Of a stretch of 16,358 nucleotides of DNA, positions 14,503 to 16,358 are shown in pieces. The notes beneath the pieces were generated by a model. It searched no databases, was not told where the DNA came from, and worked only from the letters and a program-made list of their open reading frames with translations. The stretch lies in contig JBOFRL010000095.1 of assembly GCA_051650965.1 (NCBI GenBank), positions 1 through 16,358 of the forward strand, given 5' to 3'. Source of the DNA: Enterovibrio sp051650965. Its GTDB lineage: Bacteria > Pseudomonadota > Gammaproteobacteria > Enterobacterales > Vibrionaceae. A program made the position numbers and the translations under genes. How positions within the stretch are numbered: the stretch's first letter is position 1; each line of letters begins with the position of its first letter.

Positions 14503-14532
14503 TTTCTCTCTTCCTAGTAAAAACGGTTGTGC

Positions 14533-14562
14533 AGCATAGCAGTTTTGTCAAAAGCGTGACAA
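14533..14562 (-). promoter_or_regulatory. fklB promoter with overlapping operator-like dyad
   Basis: On the minus strand TTGTCA (-35, 14562-14557; 5 of 6) and TATGCT (-10, 14538-14533) are 18 bases apart, with TGC giving an extended -10. TTTGTCA (14544-14550) and TGACAAA (14557-14563) are perfect inverted copies around AAAGCG and cover the -35 and spacer, so a repressor could act here. Confidence 0.5.
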
Positions 14563-14693
14563 ATATTGTGCATTCAGTAAGATGGGCATTCGTAGGCATT
14601 AAGGTGTAATGTATTCTTTAATGCGATAAAACCTCCGCATCCATAAAGTTTGTTTATCTATACTGACTTTATTGTTTGAGGCTAACTCAATGA

Positions 14694-15590
14694 ATGGCAA
14701 AGACTATGACACAAGCACAAAAACTAAATAAAAATAGTCCATTTCCCGAACACTGGTCTAAAAAAAGCCAAGCTGTTCCAAGACGAGCGCAAAATAATAT
14801 TTTCTCTGCCGCGCAGCGAAATGTCTTCTCTTTGTGGAATGCGCTGCCGTATTGGCACCGAATGATCATTGCAATGCTGTCAGTTTTTCTGCTGGCGGTA
14901 CTTATTTTTCCTGCTGATAAAGAGCAAAACAGCGAGCTTGAGCAAGCCAGCAATGCGCCTGTTGAAGTGCTCGCTTTAACGCCGCACGACACGTCGTCCA
15001 CCCAAACGAGCAGAATGGTTTCTGTCGCCGACAGAGAGCCGGTGGTTGATGAGGTGGTGATTGCGAGCGAGCCTGAGCCTACGCCGCAAGAGTTTGCTAT
15101 TCAGGAGAAGCTGGTGGCGCCTGTGGTGCAAAAGCCAGTCGTTGTTGCACAAAAGCCTGTTGTGGTGGAAAGACAACCTGCAGAGCCGGTTGTGGTCGCT
15201 AAAACGCCAGCGCCTGTGGTGCCTGCTGAAAAAAATATTGCCTATCAAGAAGTTGAACGCGTTGAGCGCTTTGAACGTGCCGAGCGCAGCGAGCCTGTTG
15301 AGCGCGTGCCGGCGCCAGAATGGGTGGAATATCAGGTGCAGCAGGGCGATACCTTGTCAAATCTGTTCCGCGTTTTGCAGCTGTCGCTGGTTGAGCTTTA
15401 CGCTATCGTTGCGATTGAAGGCGATGACAAACCGCTAAGCCAAATTCGTCCAAATCAATATCTTGGCGTGAAAGTGGATCTTAACGGTAAGTTGCAAGCG
15501 CTGCGCGTGAGAGGCGCTAGACAGCCGATTTTGTTCGTGCGCAACGCCGACGGCAAATTTGTGCGTACGCAGCTTAAAGCTGCTAGCTAA
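14694..15590 (+). CDS. ytfB: YtfB/OapA-like cell-envelope protein with LysM-like domain
   Basis: YtfB is a single-pass inner-membrane protein with a periplasmic glycan-binding domain, linked to cell division in E. coli. OapA of Haemophilus is a relative. The layout is a cytoplasmic basic N-terminus (1-50), the family motif LPYWHRM, a transmembrane helix at about 57-73, a long periplasmic linker, and the C-terminal LysM-like OapA domain from about 211 (EYQVQQGDTLSNLFRVLQLS to FVRTQLKA). The linker is Val/Pro-rich with repeated QKPVVV and then repeated ER pairs (VERVERFERAERSEPVERV). At 298 residues it exceeds the 212 of E. coli YtfB, all in the linker. ATG 14694 has GAGG 12 bases upstream, rather far. 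Its end overlaps convergently with elaA by eight bases. Confidence 0.85.
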   Translation: MAKTMTQAQKLNKNSPFPEHWSKKSQAVPRRAQNNIFSAAQRNVFSLWNALPYWHRMIIAMLSVFLLAVLIFPADKEQNSELEQASNAPVEVLALTPHDTSSTQTSRMVSVADREPVVDEVVIASEPEPTPQEFAIQEKLVAPVVQKPVVVAQKPVVVERQPAEPVVVAKTPAPVVPAEKNIAYQEVERVERFERAERSEPVERVPAPEWVEYQVQQGDTLSNLFRVLQLSLVELYAIVAIEGDDKPLSQIRPNQYLGVKVDLNGKLQALRVRGARQPILFVRNADGKFVRTQLKAAS

Positions 15591-16083
15591 AACGGCGCTG
15601 CATGTTCACATGCTCAATACCATCGTCTAAATATTTCTCTGAAATTTCAATGAATTGATGTTTAGCATAGAAATGTCGTAGATGGTATTGAGCGCTAATT
15701 GTGATGGTCTGCTCACCGTAAAGTTGTTGCGCCTTATCCAGCGCTGTGCGCATCAGCGCGTGCCCAAGCTGTAAGTTTCGATATTGCGCATCAACCACCA
15801 CGCGCCCAATACTGATTTGTGCAAATTTCACGCCTTCCGGTAAAATTCTCGCATAAGCGGCCAACTTGCCTTGATCCATCCCTAAAATGTGCACGGTCTG
15901 CGGATGGGTATCATGTTGATCTAATTCAGGATAAGCGCAGCATTGCTCTACAACAAACACATCGGTACGCAATTTAAGTAGCGTGTACAGCTGCGCATTC
16001 GTGAGTTCATCAAAGCGTCGAAATTGCCAATCGATTGCGTCAGCACTGGCTTGAGGTCTCTTCGTCATTCTCTTTTCATCCAA
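15583..16083 (-). CDS. elaA: GNAT-family N-acetyltransferase ElaA
   Basis: ElaA is a small GNAT acetyltransferase of unknown physiological substrate. The 166 residues include LYTLLKLRTDVFVVEQCCAY and HILGMDQGKLAAYARILP near the N-terminus, the acetyl-CoA-binding segment IGRVVVDAQYRNLQLGHALM (the usual Q/RxxGxG/A appears as RNLQLGHA), and the C-terminal HLRHFYAKHQFIEISEKYLDDGI. This closely follows E. coli ElaA. Start ATG 16083 is the longest. ATG 16068, five codons later, fits the promoter spacing better and is an equal alternative. The last eight bases overlap the 3' end of ytfB on the other strand; no terminator lies between them. Confidence 0.92.
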   Translation of the reverse strand: MDEKRMTKRPQASADAIDWQFRRFDELTNAQLYTLLKLRTDVFVVEQCCAYPELDQHDTHPQTVHILGMDQGKLAAYARILPEGVKFAQISIGRVVVDAQYRNLQLGHALMRTALDKAQQLYGEQTITISAQYHLRHFYAKHQFIEISEKYLDDGIEHVNMQRRFS

Positions 16084-16095
16084 TTTTTAACGGCC

Positions 16096-16124
16096 AGTTT
16101 AGCGAGAAAAGGGCTAAAAGTCAG
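16096..16124 (-). promoter_or_regulatory. Candidate elaA promoter
   Basis: On the minus strand CTGACT (16124-16119; 4 of 6) and TAAACT (16101-16096; 4 of 6) are separated by 17 bases. The start would be near 16089. Confidence 0.35.
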
Positions 16125-16149
16125 TTTTGCGTCGCAACGGGCTAAAAGT
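16111..16149. repeat. 11-bp direct repeats over the elaA promoter
   Basis: GGGCTAAAAGT occurs at 16111-16121 and 16139-16149, 28 bases apart start to start. The first overlaps the proposed -35. An inverted relative, ACTTTTGGCC, lies near 16250. Confidence 0.5.
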
Positions 16150-16190
16150 TTACGAATTGTTTTAAACCGAAAGGTTTTGAATTGCGCTGT

Positions 16191-16211
16191 CAAATGAATT
16201 TTTATCATTTG
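16191..16211. repeat. 7-bp inverted repeat CAAATGA-N7-TCATTTG
   Basis: The arms CAAATGA (16191-16197) and TCATTTG (16205-16211) are perfect and flank ATTTTTA. The dyad lies between elaA and the right-edge ORF. It does not fit a Fur box convincingly. Confidence 0.45.
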
Positions 16212-16265
16212 CCATGTGAACCACGGCAAGATCATTATAAATAAATTGAACTTTTGGCCAAAGTG

Positions 16266-16293
16266 GTGATCAGATCGTCAATTGACGAATCAC
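16266..16293. repeat. Nested palindrome upstream of the right-edge ORF
   Basis: TCGTCAATTGACGA (16275-16288) is a perfect 14-base palindrome, flanked by GTGAT (16266-16270) and ATCAC (16289-16293). It ends 15 bases before the ATG at 16309 and could be an operator. Confidence 0.5.
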
Positions 16294-16308
16294 TTATTGG
16301 TTACCGCG

Positions 16309-16358
16309 ATGAGCCAAACTTTTTTGCAACACTTTGCTTACATTTCTGATCCGCGTAT
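16309..16358 (+). CDS. Start of a probable ISAs1-family transposase, cut by the right edge
   Basis: An open frame from ATG 16309 runs off the window. The visible residues MSQTFLQHFAYISDPR match the typical start of ISAs1/H-repeat transposases, where a short helix is followed by a DPR motif, before the LxDILxxxICA segment that would lie outside the window. The evidence is only 16 residues, so the call is tentative. The ribosome binding site is weak, which is common for transposases. I could not identify the terminal inverted repeat or target duplication, so the element's left boundary is unknown. Confidence 0.45.
   Translation, partial: MSQTFLQHFAYISDPR

Noticed and set aside
16191..16211. 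Fur box
   Set aside because: The dyad has 7-base arms around AT-rich DNA but does not align with the 19-base Fur consensus beyond a few positions.

Overview
The window looks like core chromosome of a facultatively anaerobic gammaproteobacterium. The evidence is the set of Enterobacteria/Vibrio/Aeromonas-type proteins (HU-alpha-like HupA, FklB next to YtfB, FxsA divergent from AspA-DcuA, ElaA, RlhA, three-domain DsbD) and candidate CRP/FNR sites in the fumarate/aspartate region. Base composition is moderately AT-rich by eye. I cannot name the genus. Most genes are on the minus strand.

Layout. Positions 1-585 hold the first codons of a minus-strand gene that leaves the left edge, a strong hairpin directly in front of its start codon, and an orphan plus-strand terminator that may end a small RNA. 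From 586 to 6156 four minus-strand genes follow: pdxH (vitamin B6), a secreted leucine-rich-repeat-like protein, dsbD (electron transfer to the periplasm) and rlhA (23S rRNA hydroxylation). Positions 6172-6816 are a 645-base gap rich in dyads. It ends in a 44-codon ORF, absent from a long-ORF scan, whose stop codon overlaps the start of a PuuP-like amino acid/putrescine permease (6817-8172).

Positions 8238-11906 are the conserved dcuA-aspA / fxsA cluster. AspA deaminates aspartate to fumarate, and DcuA exchanges C4-dicarboxylates for anaerobic fumarate respiration. Both promoters can be read as class II CRP/FNR-type promoters with a TGCGAT-containing site about 41 bases upstream of the predicted start. 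Then come a CNNM/CorB-like membrane protein with CBS domains (minus), hupA (plus), fklB (minus) with the divergent ytfB/OapA-like gene, and the acetyltransferase elaA (minus), which converges on and overlaps the end of ytfB. At the right edge (16309) a plus-strand ORF starts with a sequence typical of ISAs1-family transposases and runs out of the window.

I found no CRISPR array, tRNA, rRNA, phage or defence system. The most novel-looking material is regulatory: the coupled small ORF and structured leader of the permease, the left-edge leader hairpin, and the paired aspA/dcuA promoter architecture.
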